A DNA stretch of 64,000 nucleotides from Flavobacterium sp. HBTb2-11-1 (GCF_009826975.1 NZ_WUMO01000001.1:434001-498000), one strand, 5' to 3'. Positions 36,164-45,268 are shown, counted from the first letter of the stretch. Made by a program: numbers and translations. Notes: a model not told the origin generated them from the sequence alone.

Positions 36164-36599
36164 ATTAAAAGAGAAGAAATTTAAAATCTTTGCGGCAATT
36201 GCTGTAGTAATAGGTTTTGCTTTGATAAGAACATTTGAGCGAAAACTGTTTTATGATCCTTTTTCGGTATATTTTAATGCCGATTTTCAGTCTATTCCTT
36301 ATCCGCCAGTAGAGAATCTTAAGCTTTTTGCGGGACTTTTTTTTCGTTATTTTTTAAATTCAATTTTGTCTTTGGCTTTGATTTACGCTTTATTTCAGGA
36401 TAGTGATATTCTTAAATTTAGTCTTCTGATTTATAGTGTGTTTTTAGTTGTTTTTCTATTGATGTTTTATATCATACTCGAATATTTTCCAGATGGAAGC
36501 TGGCTTCTGTTTTATGTTAGGCGATTTTTAATTCAGCCTATTTTGATATTATTATTTATTCCGGGATTTTATTATCAGCTTCAAAAAACTAAAAAATAA
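36153..36599 (+). CDS. Exosortase F-associated protein
   Basis: A 148-residue membrane protein with about four hydrophobic segments. It matches the small family that always accompanies exosortase F in flavobacteria. Its start (ATG at 36153, MLSKLKEKKFK) overlaps the end of xrtF by 11 bp, so translation is coupled. The function is unknown; it probably assists sorting. An open frame extends 15 codons further upstream but is less likely. Confidence 0.85.
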   Translation: MLSKLKEKKFKIFAAIAVVIGFALIRTFERKLFYDPFSVYFNADFQSIPYPPVENLKLFAGLFFRYFLNSILSLALIYALFQDSDILKFSLLIYSVFLVVFLLMFYIILEYFPDGSWLLFYVRRFLIQPILILLFIPGFYYQLQKTKK

Positions 36600-36632
36600 C
36601 ATTTGTTTTAGTTTTTTTCGATAGTTTTTAAA

Positions 36633-36640
36633 TAGCTTTG
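36633..36640 (+). promoter_or_regulatory. Candidate -7 box immediately before the HYC_CC_PP gene
   Basis: An exact TAGCTTTG ends 4 nt before the ATG. If used, transcription would begin at about the start codon, giving a leaderless mRNA. The only TTG in range is 27 nt upstream. Confidence 0.35.
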
Positions 36641-36644
36641 CAGT

Positions 36645-37043
36645 ATGAATTTGAAAAAGTGCACGGGTCTGTTTTTAGCGCTCCTTCTATTGATTTCCAA
36701 TATAGGGTTTGCTTTTGATGTGCACTATTGTGGTGGAGAAATTGCTTCGGTTTCTTTAAAAACTACAGCAGAACCTGTTGTTGAGAAGAAATGTTGTGGT
36801 TCTAAAGAGAAAAATAACTCTTGCTGCAAAGATAAAGTTGTTCATTTCGAAAAGAAATCAGACAACGCAACTATCAAATTTTTCTTTTTTCAATTTGCTT
36901 TCCCAGCAGTTGCACAAGATTACAAACCTCTAGTCTTTTTAGAAGTTCCAACTTTTAAAAAGAAAGAAGTTCTTTCGTATTATGCTGATGCGAATGCACC
37001 TCCTTTATTTAAATTATACCATCAGTATATTTTCTATTCCTGA
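36645..37043 (+). CDS. HYC_CC_PP family cysteine-rich exported protein
   Basis: A 132-residue protein with signal peptide (about 1-23). The family name residues are visible: H27-Y-C29, Cys50-Cys51, a further Cys60-Cys61 pair and Pro-Pro near 119. The thiol-rich pattern suggests metal binding. A TonB receptor and an HMA protein follow on the same strand, supporting a metal-handling role. Which metal is not determined by the sequence. Confidence 0.85.
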   Translation: MNLKKCTGLFLALLLLISNIGFAFDVHYCGGEIASVSLKTTAEPVVEKKCCGSKEKNNSCCKDKVVHFEKKSDNATIKFFFFQFAFPAVAQDYKPLVFLEVPTFKKKEVLSYYADANAPPLFKLYHQYIFYS

Positions 37044-37107
37044 TTTTAATGTTAAGATGCAATGCAAGTCCTAATCAAGGCTTTGTATTTACATTTTGAT
37101 AGTTTTT

Positions 37108-37121
37108 GTTTTTGCAAAAAC
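37108..37121. promoter_or_regulatory. Palindrome upstream of metal-type TonB receptor
   Basis: GTTTTTGCAAAAAC is a perfect 14-bp palindrome 42 bp before the receptor ATG. It could be an operator or a chance A/T dyad. Confidence 0.25.
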
Positions 37122-37163
37122 ATCAAGAATGTAATTCTATTTCAACATTAAAATCAATTTTTT

Positions 37164-39170
37164 ATGCAAAAAAATATAATGCTTTTTGCAATGATTTTGC
37201 TTTCTTTTTCTGCTTTTTCACAAGAAGATCTTCAAGAAGTAAAAATCACTAAAAAGCAAAAAGGAATTAAAAAATCCTTTACAGTAACAGCCAACACTTC
37301 TGTAATTACCAGCAAAGAATTACTTAAAGCAGCTTGTTGTAATTTGGCTGAAAGTTTTGAAACCAATCCGTCAATCGATGTTAATTTTTCTGATGCTTTA
37401 ACAGGCACTAAGCAGATCAAAATGCTGGGTCTGACTAGTCCATATTTAATGATTACAGAAGAAAATATTCCATCTGTTCGAGGAGCGTCTCAAGCCTATG
37501 GTTTATCCTTTACGCCTGGAACTTGGATCGAAAGTGTCCAAATTACGAAAGGAGCGGGAAGCGTTATAAATGGTTACGAAAGCATTTCTGGCCAGATTAA
37601 TACAGAGCTTTTAAAGCCATTAAATGATATTCCTTTCTTCTTGAATGCTTACGGATCGACAGATTCTCGTTTTGAATTAAACACTCATTTCAATAAAAAA
37701 TTATCAGACAAATGGGCGACTAGCTTATTTGTTCACGGAAATGCGCGTGTAGCCAAAAACGACATGAACAAAGACGGTTTTCTCGATAATCCGTTAGGAA
37801 AACAAATCAATGTTTTAAACCGTTATCAATATTATAATCCAGAAAGCGGTTTAGTAAGTTTTATCAATTTCAGATATATGAATGATAAAAAACAAACCGG
37901 AGAAGTAAATTTTGATAAAGATCGTGATCGTGGCACAACCAATTATTGGGGTTCAGAAATTAATACTGAACGCTTTGACGTTTCGACAAAGATTGGATAT
38001 GTATTTAAAGACATGCCATATCAAAGTATTGGTTTTCAAAATGCTTTTAATAGCCATAAACAAGACTCTTATTATGGTTTAAATCAATATGATATCAAAC
38101 AGAATAGTTTTTATTCTAATTTGATTTTCAATTCGATTATCAATAATACGATGCATAAATTTTCAACAGGTCTGAATTTTACTTATGACCAATATCAGGA
38201 ATTTGTAAACTTAACAGATGTCAGCAGAATTGATAACTCGGTTGGTGCTTTCTTTGAATATACTTATGACAATACAGATAATTTTAGTCTGATTTTAGGC
38301 GGAAGAGTTGATAACCATAATCGATTGGGAGTTTTTGTTACTCCAAGACTGCACATGAGATATAATCCTTGGAAAAATGGTGTAATTCGTTTTTCTGCTG
38401 GAAGAGGAAAACGTTCTGCAAACATTTTTGCTGAAAATCAACAGCTTTTTGCTAGTTCTAGAACTTTTTCAGTTTTAGATTCTAACGGAAAAATATACGG
38501 GTTGAATCCAGAAATTGCATGGAATTATGGAGTGAGTTTTTCTCAGAAATTCCGTCTTTTCAACAGAAATGCCGATGCCGGCTTTGATCTTTATAGAACA
38601 GATTTCCAAAATCAGGCCGTTGTAGATGTGATGCAAAGTCCGCAGCAAGTGTTGTTTTATGATTTGAAAGGAAGTTCTTTTGCAAACAGTCTTCAGGTTG
38701 AGTTCAATTACGAATTAATCCATAATTTGAATTTAAGAACAGCTTATAAATATTACGATATTCAAACCGATTATCTAAGAGGAACTTTCCAACGCCCGCT
38801 TCAGGCAAAACATCGTTTCTTAGGAAATTTAGAATATGAAACAACGATGAATAATGACAAGCAATGGAGGTTTGATTTTACTTATAATTGGTCAGGAAAA
38901 CAACAATTGCCTTATACAGCTTCAAATCCTGCGGAAGACCAGTTCCCTGATTTTTCACCTGCTTATGCTGTAATGAATGCGCAAGTGACCCGAGTTTTTT
39001 CTCCAGTTTTTGAAGTGTATGTTGGGGGAGAAAATATTGGAAATTATAGACAGGAAAAAGCAATTTTAGGGGCAAATGATCCTTTTGGACCTAATTTTGA
39101 TGCGTCTATTGCATATGCTCCAATTTTCGGGCAGATGTATTATGCAGGGCTTAGATTTAAAATTAAATAA
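37164..39170 (+). CDS. TonB-dependent receptor, probable metal uptake type
   Basis: A 668-residue outer-membrane receptor without a carboxypeptidase-like domain. The signal peptide is about 1-19 (AFSQ). The plug is about 35-155 and holds an unusual Cys58-Cys59 pair in KAACCNLAESF. The barrel extends to the terminal residues KIK. The pair of vicinal cysteines at the plug and the flanking Cys-rich genes point to copper or a similar soft metal, as substrate or signal. This is inference from context. Confidence 0.88.
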   Translation: MQKNIMLFAMILLSFSAFSQEDLQEVKITKKQKGIKKSFTVTANTSVITSKELLKAACCNLAESFETNPSIDVNFSDALTGTKQIKMLGLTSPYLMITEENIPSVRGASQAYGLSFTPGTWIESVQITKGAGSVINGYESISGQINTELLKPLNDIPFFLNAYGSTDSRFELNTHFNKKLSDKWATSLFVHGNARVAKNDMNKDGFLDNPLGKQINVLNRYQYYNPESGLVSFINFRYMNDKKQTGEVNFDKDRDRGTTNYWGSEINTERFDVSTKIGYVFKDMPYQSIGFQNAFNSHKQDSYYGLNQYDIKQNSFYSNLIFNSIINNTMHKFSTGLNFTYDQYQEFVNLTDVSRIDNSVGAFFEYTYDNTDNFSLILGGRVDNHNRLGVFVTPRLHMRYNPWKNGVIRFSAGRGKRSANIFAENQQLFASSRTFSVLDSNGKIYGLNPEIAWNYGVSFSQKFRLFNRNADAGFDLYRTDFQNQAVVDVMQSPQQVLFYDLKGSSFANSLQVEFNYELIHNLNLRTAYKYYDIQTDYLRGTFQRPLQAKHRFLGNLEYETTMNNDKQWRFDFTYNWSGKQQLPYTASNPAEDQFPDFSPAYAVMNAQVTRVFSPVFEVYVGGENIGNYRQEKAILGANDPFGPNFDASIAYAPIFGQMYYAGLRFKIK

Positions 39171-39199
39171 CAATTTCAATAATAATAAAATTAAATACA

Positions 39200-39541
39200 A
39201 TGAATAAAATAGTTTTAATCGCAATGATGGTTTTTTTAGGTTTTTCAGCTCAGGCTCAAACTAAAAAAAATAAGAATTTAAAATACACAACAGAAGTAAA
39301 CGGTAACTGTGAACAATGTAAGAAGCGAATTGAAAAAGCGGCTTACGGTGTTCCAGGAGTAAAAACAGCAAGCTGGGATGTAAGCTCTCATCAGCTTTCG
39401 GTTATTTTAAACGAAGAGAAATGTTCTCCTGCAGATTTGAATAAAGCAATTGCAAAGGCGGGTCATGATACTAAGGAAGTTAAAGCAACAACCGAAGATT
39501 ATGAAAACCTTCACAGCTGTTGCAAGTATGTAAGAGAATAG
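39200..39541 (+). CDS. Exported heavy-metal-associated (HMA) protein
   Basis: A 113-residue protein with signal peptide (about 1-20, AQAQ) and one HMA fold. The metal site is C37-E-Q-C40, lacking the Met-x-Cys form (GNCEQC). A C-terminal Cys107-Cys108 pair is added beyond the fold. It is probably a periplasmic metal chaperone acting with the receptor 29 bp upstream. It ends the operon. Confidence 0.88.
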   Translation: MNKIVLIAMMVFLGFSAQAQTKKNKNLKYTTEVNGNCEQCKKRIEKAAYGVPGVKTASWDVSSHQLSVILNEEKCSPADLNKAIAKAGHDTKEVKATTEDYENLHSCCKYVRE

Positions 39542-39550
39542 TAAATAGAG

Positions 39551-39580
39551 AAGCCCGAACAATTAGTTTGGGCTTTTTTT
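39551..39580 (+). terminator. Terminator of the metal-handling set
   Basis: AAGCCCGAAC pairs with GTTTGGGCTT around a 5-nt loop, followed by seven Ts, 10 bp past the HMA stop. Confidence 0.85.
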
Positions 39581-39614
39581 AATAGTTAATTTATGTTTAA
39601 AATACCGCATTTTA

Positions 39615-39645
39615 TTGTGGTTAAGGTAAATTATTGTTACTTTCA
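39615..39645 (+). promoter_or_regulatory. Candidate promoter for DedA gene
   Basis: TTG (39615-39617) and TACTTTCA (39638-39645) are 20 nt apart; the -7 box misses the final TG. The ATG is 29 nt downstream. Confidence 0.4.
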
Positions 39646-39674
39646 CGAACTATAAAAAATAACCAATCACATTT

Positions 39675-40355
39675 ATGAATAATTTTGAATGGACTCAGTT
39701 ACTAAACCCTGAATTTTATATTACTTTAAGCGTCGGAGGTTTTCAGATTGGGTTGTTTATCGTTCTGTTTATAGTTTTTGCTGAGACAGGACTTTTTGCA
39801 GGCTTTTTTCTGCCTGGAGATAGTTTACTTTTCTTAGCAGGTATTTACAGTCGTGATCTAATTGAAAATGTAGCTTACATCCCAAATGACTTTATAAATG
39901 TATTTCTACTTGCTACAGCAGTTGCTATAATGGGAGTTTTAGGAAATATGACTGGTTATTGGTTTGGTGCAAAAAGTGGTTATTATTTATTTAAAAAAGA
40001 AGATACGTTTTGGTTTAAGAAAAAGTACTTGCTTCAATCAAAAGATTTTTTTGAAAAATATGGTGGAAAAGCAATTATTTATGCTCGTTTCTTACCAATT
40101 TTTAGAACGTTTGCTCCAATTGTTGCAGGAATCGTTTCGATGGACAAAAAGAAATTTATGTTTTATAATGTCTTGAGCTCTTTCCTTTGGTCGTTTATTT
40201 TAATTTTCGCTGGACATTATTTATACGGTGTTTTCTTAAAACAGGGAATAGATTTGAAGAAGCACATTGAATATATCATTATTATAATCATCATTATTTC
40301 GACATTCCCAGTTCTGCTGAAACTTTTGAAAAAAAGACCACACGAAGAGATATAA
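39675..40355 (+). CDS. DedA-family membrane protein
   Basis: A 226-residue inner-membrane protein of the DedA/SNARE-associated (VTT) family. The GxxFPGD-like re-entrant motif reads GFFLPGDSLLF (about 47-57) and the second reads FGGKAIIYARFLPIFRTFAPI (split here: YARFLPIFR). DedA proteins take part in lipid-carrier recycling or membrane homeostasis. It stands alone between terminators. Confidence 0.92.
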   Translation: MNNFEWTQLLNPEFYITLSVGGFQIGLFIVLFIVFAETGLFAGFFLPGDSLLFLAGIYSRDLIENVAYIPNDFINVFLLATAVAIMGVLGNMTGYWFGAKSGYYLFKKEDTFWFKKKYLLQSKDFFEKYGGKAIIYARFLPIFRTFAPIVAGIVSMDKKKFMFYNVLSSFLWSFILIFAGHYLYGVFLKQGIDLKKHIEYIIIIIIIISTFPVLLKLLKKRPHEEI

Positions 40356-40365
40356 ACAAGAATAA

Positions 40366-40400
40366 AAAAAATCCGAAACCTAAAAACTTCGGATTTTTTT
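40366..40400 (+). terminator. DedA terminator
   Basis: AAATCCGAA and TTCGGATTT pair around a 10-nt loop, followed by a T run. Confidence 0.85.
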
Positions 40401-40500
40401 ATGCCTGTTATTAAAGCTTATTGCCAATAATATTTCTAATTGTTTAGATAATATATTCTATTCAGCATTAAAAGAAATAATATAGCAAAATATAAAATCA

Positions 40501-40540
40501 AAAAGCTGTAATTAGTTTTTTAAACTTAATTACAGCTTTT
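40501..40540 (-). terminator. Terminator of the mre/rodA operon
   Basis: AAAAGCTGTAATTA (40501-40514) pairs with TAATTACAGCTTTT (40527-40540), perfect 14 bp. On minus it continues into a T stretch. It lies 73 bp past rodA. Confidence 0.8.
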
Positions 40541-40564
40541 AAATTATTTATAGGTTGATTAAAT

Positions 40565-40600
40565 GATATCTTGAATTGGGATTTGGAATTTAAGGATTGA
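40565..40600. repeat. TTGGGATTTGGAATTT word repeat
   Basis: A short block of TTGGGATTTGGAATTT words between the rodA stop and its terminator, like those at 1349-1420 and 19185-19250. Confidence 0.45.
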
Positions 40601-40612
40601 ATATTTGTAATT

Positions 40613-41848
40613 CTACCATTCATTCACCTTATTGGCATCCATTTTAAGGAAAATAAACAATAAAATAGTGAATCCCCAGAGTCCGGAACCTCCATATGAA
40701 AAGAAGGGTAGAGGAACCCCGATTGTTGGGAAAATTCCAATTACCATTGCAATGTTTACAAAGAAATGGATAAAGAGAATTGCGGCAACACAATATCCGT
40801 ATACACGGCTGAATTTTGTTTTCTGTCTTTCTGCTAAATAAATAATTCTAAGAAGCAGACCTGTAAAAAGTAAAATAACAACCAAAGAACCTGCAAAACC
40901 CCATTCTTCACCAACAGTGGTAAAAATATAATCGGTGTGCTGCTCTGGTACGAATCCTCCTTTAGTTTGTGTCCCTTCAAGAAAACCTTTTCCAAGCCAT
41001 CCTCCAGAACCAATTGCAATCTCAGATTGGTTGGTATTGTATCCAATACCTTTCATATCTACAGTTTTGCCTAATAAAATATTGAAACGGTCTCTGTGGT
41101 GTTGTTTAAAAACATTGTCAAATACGTAATCGACAGAGAAAACAAATCCAGAGATTAGAACTAATAAGATACCGCTCAAAATGATATTTCTATCAACGAC
41201 CCTTCCTTTGAAGTGTATAATTGCTAACACAACAAAAGCCATTGCAATAACGGCATATGGTTCTAAAACTAAAGTTAGAACGAAAAGAACAATGGTTATA
41301 AATGCGGTCCAAACATACCAAGAAGGCAAGCCTTCTCTATATAAAACGAGTATGAAAGCACTATAAATTAAAGCACTTCCAGGATCTGGTTGTGGCAAAA
41401 TCAATATTACAGGCAATAGCATAATAGCCAAAGCTTGGATTTGTCTATTGGTTTCTTTTAAGTTGATTTGTGTGTCACTCAAGTATTTGGCCAGCGCAAG
41501 AGAGGTTGCGGCTTTTGCAAACTCAGATGGCTGTAAAGTGAAGCTTCCTATGGCGTACCAGCAGCGCTGTCCTGCTATGGTTTTTCCAAAAAGGAATAAT
41601 CCGGCAAGAGACAATAAGGAAACTCCAAAGATGATACTAGCATATTTTTCGTAAAATTTACCATCAACAAAAAGCACAACAAATATCAATGGAATAGTAC
41701 AGCAAATAAAAATCAGTTGTTTTTGATACGTTCCATCGGTAGATAACAAAGAAGACGAGTATATATTAAGCCAACCTAAAGTTACCAGCGCAATGTAGAT
41801 AAAGACACTTATCCAATCGATATTATTTTTTACACTTTGATTTTTCAT
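40613..41848 (-). CDS. rodA: Rod-shape protein RodA (SEDS peptidoglycan polymerase)
   Basis: A 411-residue polytopic membrane glycosyltransferase of the SEDS family. It polymerises glycan strands during elongation, in pair with PBP2. The motif PDPGSALIY (about 154-162) and the C-terminal GVPLPFFSYGGSGL are diagnostic. It is the last gene of the operon, 15 bp after PBP2. Confidence 0.96.
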   Translation of the reverse strand: MKNQSVKNNIDWISVFIYIALVTLGWLNIYSSSLLSTDGTYQKQLIFICCTIPLIFVVLFVDGKFYEKYASIIFGVSLLSLAGLFLFGKTIAGQRCWYAIGSFTLQPSEFAKAATSLALAKYLSDTQINLKETNRQIQALAIMLLPVILILPQPDPGSALIYSAFILVLYREGLPSWYVWTAFITIVLFVLTLVLEPYAVIAMAFVVLAIIHFKGRVVDRNIILSGILLVLISGFVFSVDYVFDNVFKQHHRDRFNILLGKTVDMKGIGYNTNQSEIAIGSGGWLGKGFLEGTQTKGGFVPEQHTDYIFTTVGEEWGFAGSLVVILLFTGLLLRIIYLAERQKTKFSRVYGYCVAAILFIHFFVNIAMVIGIFPTIGVPLPFFSYGGSGLWGFTILLFIFLKMDANKVNEW

Positions 41849-41863
41849 TTGAAATAATCTTTC

Positions 41864-43837
41864 TTAGTTTTTCTTTGTTGTGTCTACGGCTGTTTTTTTA
41901 ACTTCAGTTTTTGGCGCTGTTGCGGCTGGTGCTTTTGGTTTTACAATTTTTGCTTGCAAAACAGAATCTTTTGGAACAGATTCTATAGCACTTGCTTCAT
42001 TCATACCTCCAAGTTTAGCATATTCAGCTGCTAAACTCTTATTTAATACCCTTGTTTCTAAATCAGTTCTCGTGATTTTTTTTCTCAAATATTTTTCAAT
42101 CATTAAACTGGCAATTGGACCAGCAACTGTTGCACCAAAACCTCCATTCTCAATCATAACGGCAATGGCGATTTTTGGATTGTCTTTTGGGGCAAAAGCA
42201 ACAAATATAGAGTGGTCTTTAAGTTTTTCTCTCTTACCGTTTATTTTTGCATAATTCTCTGCAGTTCCCGTTTTTCCACAAATATCTATTCCCTCAACTC
42301 TAAGAGCGTAGGCTGTACCTTTATTATATACATCAAATAATCCGCTGATAACAGGTGGGAAATATTTTTGATCTATCGTGGTCACGTGTTTTGTAGTGAA
42401 CTTCTCGTCTATCTTTTCTCCTTCAATTTTTTTAATAATATGAGGAGTGTAGTAATAACCCTGATTGGCAACAGTCGCCATCATATTGGCTAATTGAATT
42501 GGCGTCATCAAAACCTCTCCCTGGCCAATTGCATTTGATACAATAGTTGAGCTTCTCCATCCTCCGTTAGGGTAAATTCTTTTATATGTTTTAGAAGTTG
42601 GAATATTTCCTCTTCTTCCAGTAGGTAAATCGTAGCCCATAAATTGGCCTAAACCAAAACTTTTAACATGACTGCTCCAAACATCAACAGCTTGACCAGG
42701 GTCTTTGTATTTGTTAATTGTCAGCATATAGGCTTGTCCAAAGTAGGTGTTGCAAGAATTGTAAATTCCGTTATGCAATTGGTGCGGACCGAAACCGTGA
42801 CACTTCATGAAACGTCCTCCACCATAACTAAATCCGTGATGACACATAAAAGTAGTCTGCTCATTTACAACGCCTTCTTGCAATGCAATTAAACCAGTCA
42901 GGATTTTAAACGGAGAACCTGGAGGATATTCTGCTAACAGTCCTCTGTCATATAATGGTTTTGCGATAGAATCATTATATAAAAGAGTGTAGTTTTTAGA
43001 TCTTTGTCTTCCAACCAAAATTCCAGGATCGTAAGATGGAGCAGTAACAAGTGCTAAAATTTCACCTGTTTTTGGCTCAAGCGCAACGATTCCGCCTCTT
43101 TTGTTGATCATTAATTCCTCGCCATATTTTTGAAGCTCAGCATCAATGGTCAAATTGATATCTTCTCCAGCAACGGCAATCGTATCATATCTCCCTTCCT
43201 TATAGGAGCCAATTTCTCTATTATATTTATCTTTTTGAATGTATTTAACACCTTTAATGCCTCGCAATATTTCTTCGTAACTCTCTTCTACACCTTGTCT
43301 TCCAATTAAATCTCCACTGTTATAGTACGGATTTTTTGCAATTTGGCTTTCATTTACTTGTGTAATAGAACCAAAAATATTGGCTCCGTAATCTACTTCA
43401 TAATCGCGAAGTGATCTTTTCTGGAAATAAAAACCATCATATTTTCTGATTTTTTCCTGAAAAGCAGCAAATTCATTTTTATTCAATTGTGATAAAAAAA
43501 CAGAAGGAAGTCTTGGACTGTACACTTTTGCTTTTTCAATACGCTTATGGTATTCCTCTTGTGTAATATTCAGAAGAGCGCAAAATTCGGCAATATTTAG
43601 ATCCTTTTTTATGTCTCTTGGAATAACCATGATGTCATAAGAAGCCTGATTCGCAACCAGAAGTTTTCCGTTACGGTCATAAATATAACCTCTTTCAGGG
43701 TAGTCATATACTTTTTTTATTGCATTATTTTCTGATTTCAGCTTAAAAGAATCATCAATAATCTGCAGGTAAAAAATCCTAATCACTAGCAAAGACGCTG
43801 CAATAATAGTTATAGTGGGCAGCAAGACTTTTCTCAT
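41864..43837 (-). CDS. mrdA: Penicillin-binding protein 2 (elongasome transpeptidase)
   Basis: A 657-residue inner-membrane class B PBP that cross-links peptidoglycan. The anchor is about 8-28, the PBP dimer domain about 45-215, and the transpeptidase about 245-600. Active-site boxes are S308-P-F-K311, S361-C-N363 and K522-T-G. A Cys/His cluster (Cys332, His333, Cys346, His347) precedes the SCN box. The C-terminal tail (about 610-657) is low-complexity, rich in Lys, Pro and Ala. Its ATG overlaps the mreD stop by 4 bp. Confidence 0.96.
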   Translation of the reverse strand: MRKVLLPTITIIAASLLVIRIFYLQIIDDSFKLKSENNAIKKVYDYPERGYIYDRNGKLLVANQASYDIMVIPRDIKKDLNIAEFCALLNITQEEYHKRIEKAKVYSPRLPSVFLSQLNKNEFAAFQEKIRKYDGFYFQKRSLRDYEVDYGANIFGSITQVNESQIAKNPYYNSGDLIGRQGVEESYEEILRGIKGVKYIQKDKYNREIGSYKEGRYDTIAVAGEDINLTIDAELQKYGEELMINKRGGIVALEPKTGEILALVTAPSYDPGILVGRQRSKNYTLLYNDSIAKPLYDRGLLAEYPPGSPFKILTGLIALQEGVVNEQTTFMCHHGFSYGGGRFMKCHGFGPHQLHNGIYNSCNTYFGQAYMLTINKYKDPGQAVDVWSSHVKSFGLGQFMGYDLPTGRRGNIPTSKTYKRIYPNGGWRSSTIVSNAIGQGEVLMTPIQLANMMATVANQGYYYTPHIIKKIEGEKIDEKFTTKHVTTIDQKYFPPVISGLFDVYNKGTAYALRVEGIDICGKTGTAENYAKINGKREKLKDHSIFVAFAPKDNPKIAIAVMIENGGFGATVAGPIASLMIEKYLRKKITRTDLETRVLNKSLAAEYAKLGGMNEASAIESVPKDSVLQAKIVKPKAPAATAPKTEVKKTAVDTTKKN

Positions 43838-44340
43838 CGTTTATTGGGCTTAATAAGATAAATTATTATTATTGAGGTGATTATAGTAAAGATAGAACTA
43901 AATAAGGTTCGGAGCAAAATGTCCCAGATAAATTTGAATTGAAAAGCTTCCAGAACAAATAGTACAATGTGATGCATTAAAACCGAAACCAATATGAATG
44001 AAAATCGTTCGGGTGTTAAAGATTCGTTTAGTTTAATAGTTTGATATTCATAACTTAAACCAAAAGAAAATTTAAAAATGTAAGGTCTGTAATAGGCTAA
44101 AATAACACAAGCAGTGGCATGTATTCCGCCAGAGTTACAGAACATATCCATGATCAGACCTAAGAAAAAGCTTGAAATAATTAATCCAGCTTTATTGCTG
44201 TTTACTGGGTAAAGAATAATATACAAGATATAAGGGAACGGACTTATATATCCTAAGAAATTCATATTGTTGAAGATAACAATCTGAATTGCCAGTAACA
44301 TAATAAATCGAAAAATATTGACTAACAGAGCGCTATTCAT
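43834..44340 (-). CDS. mreD: Rod-shape-determining protein MreD
   Basis: A 168-residue polytopic membrane protein with five or six hydrophobic segments. It belongs to the elongasome and links MreC to PBP2 and RodA. Sequence identity of MreD is low across bacteria, so the call rests on size, topology and its place between mreC and PBP2. It overlaps mreC by 8 bp. Confidence 0.9.
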   Translation of the reverse strand: MNSALLVNIFRFIMLLAIQIVIFNNMNFLGYISPFPYILYIILYPVNSNKAGLIISSFFLGLIMDMFCNSGGIHATACVILAYYRPYIFKFSFGLSYEYQTIKLNESLTPERFSFILVSVLMHHIVLFVLEAFQFKFIWDILLRTLFSSIFTIITSIIIIYLIKPNKR

Positions 44341-45157
44341 TTTTTTCTTTGTTTTCTAAATTAATAAGTTCCTCTCTGTCTTTGCTTTTGATAATATAGA
44401 CGTGCCCTAAGTTTGTCATGTCGTTAAATAACTTAACTTTTATAACATAAAAACTGGTTTGTTCTTCTTTGTAAACCGTTTCAACAGTACCAATATTGAT
44501 TCCTTCAGGGAAAATCACTGATTGTCCTCCTGTTACAATGGTATCTCCTTTTTTAACTGAAGCTAGCCTCGGAACATCTCTTAGCTGCACGAATCCTGTG
44601 CTTTTTCCATCCCATGTTAAAGAACCAAAATGGTTTGATTTTTTTAACTTGGCATTAATTCTAGATTTCATGTTCAGAATGCTTACAACAGTAGAATATC
44701 TTGGAGATGTATCATCTATAACACCCACAATCCCCAAACTATTTATTACTCCCATATCAGGTTTAACGCCTTCATTAGATCCAGAATTTAAAGTAAGGAA
44801 GTTTTCGTGTGTACTGTATGTGTTATGAATTACTTTTGATACAATGATATCAGCAGGTTTTACCCCTTTAATGGTGTCAGGTAAAGGTATTTTAGATGTG
44901 TCTTCTTTGTTGAATAAAAGACTTTTTAATCTTGCGTTCTCAAGTACAAGTTCGTCGTTTTCAGCTCTTAAATTCATGTATTCATTAACACGATTGATTT
45001 TTTCATAAACACCTCCGCTTAAGAAATTTGCAGAGCTGATTATTTTACTTCTGTGGTAAGAATGAGATTGAATCGTGAGTCCTAACGAAATACCTAAAAG
45101 CAGCAAAAACAGCAATCGATTACTGTTTCTTATAATGAAATTAAATATTTGCTGCAT
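44333..45157 (-). CDS. mreC: Rod-shape-determining protein MreC
   Basis: A 274-residue membrane-anchored periplasmic protein. The membrane helix is about 11-30, a coiled coil is about 50-80 (LRAENDELVLENARLKSLL), and the beta-rich domain follows. It scaffolds the elongasome. The gene is separated from mreB by 111 bp that hold a stem-loop. Confidence 0.95.
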   Translation of the reverse strand: MQQIFNFIIRNSNRLLFLLLLGISLGLTIQSHSYHRSKIISSANFLSGGVYEKINRVNEYMNLRAENDELVLENARLKSLLFNKEDTSKIPLPDTIKGVKPADIIVSKVIHNTYSTHENFLTLNSGSNEGVKPDMGVINSLGIVGVIDDTSPRYSTVVSILNMKSRINAKLKKSNHFGSLTWDGKSTGFVQLRDVPRLASVKKGDTIVTGGQSVIFPEGINIGTVETVYKEEQTSFYVIKVKLFNDMTNLGHVYIIKSKDREELINLENKEKNE

Positions 45158-45209
45158 TTCTTGTCTGGTTATTTTGTTTCAGGATATGCTTAAAGGTTTC
45201 AGTTTTTAC

Positions 45210-45238
45210 AAGGGTCAAACAATAGAAATTTGACCCTT
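45210..45238. other. Stem-loop between mreB and mreC
   Basis: AAGGGTCAAA (45210-45219) and TTTGACCCTT (45229-45238) form a perfect 10-bp stem with a 9-nt loop. Neither strand has a strong T run after it, so it may be a partial terminator or a processing site that lets mreB be made in excess of mreC. Confidence 0.5.
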
Positions 45239-45268
45239 ATAAAAGTAAATTGATTGTTATTTTGAATC

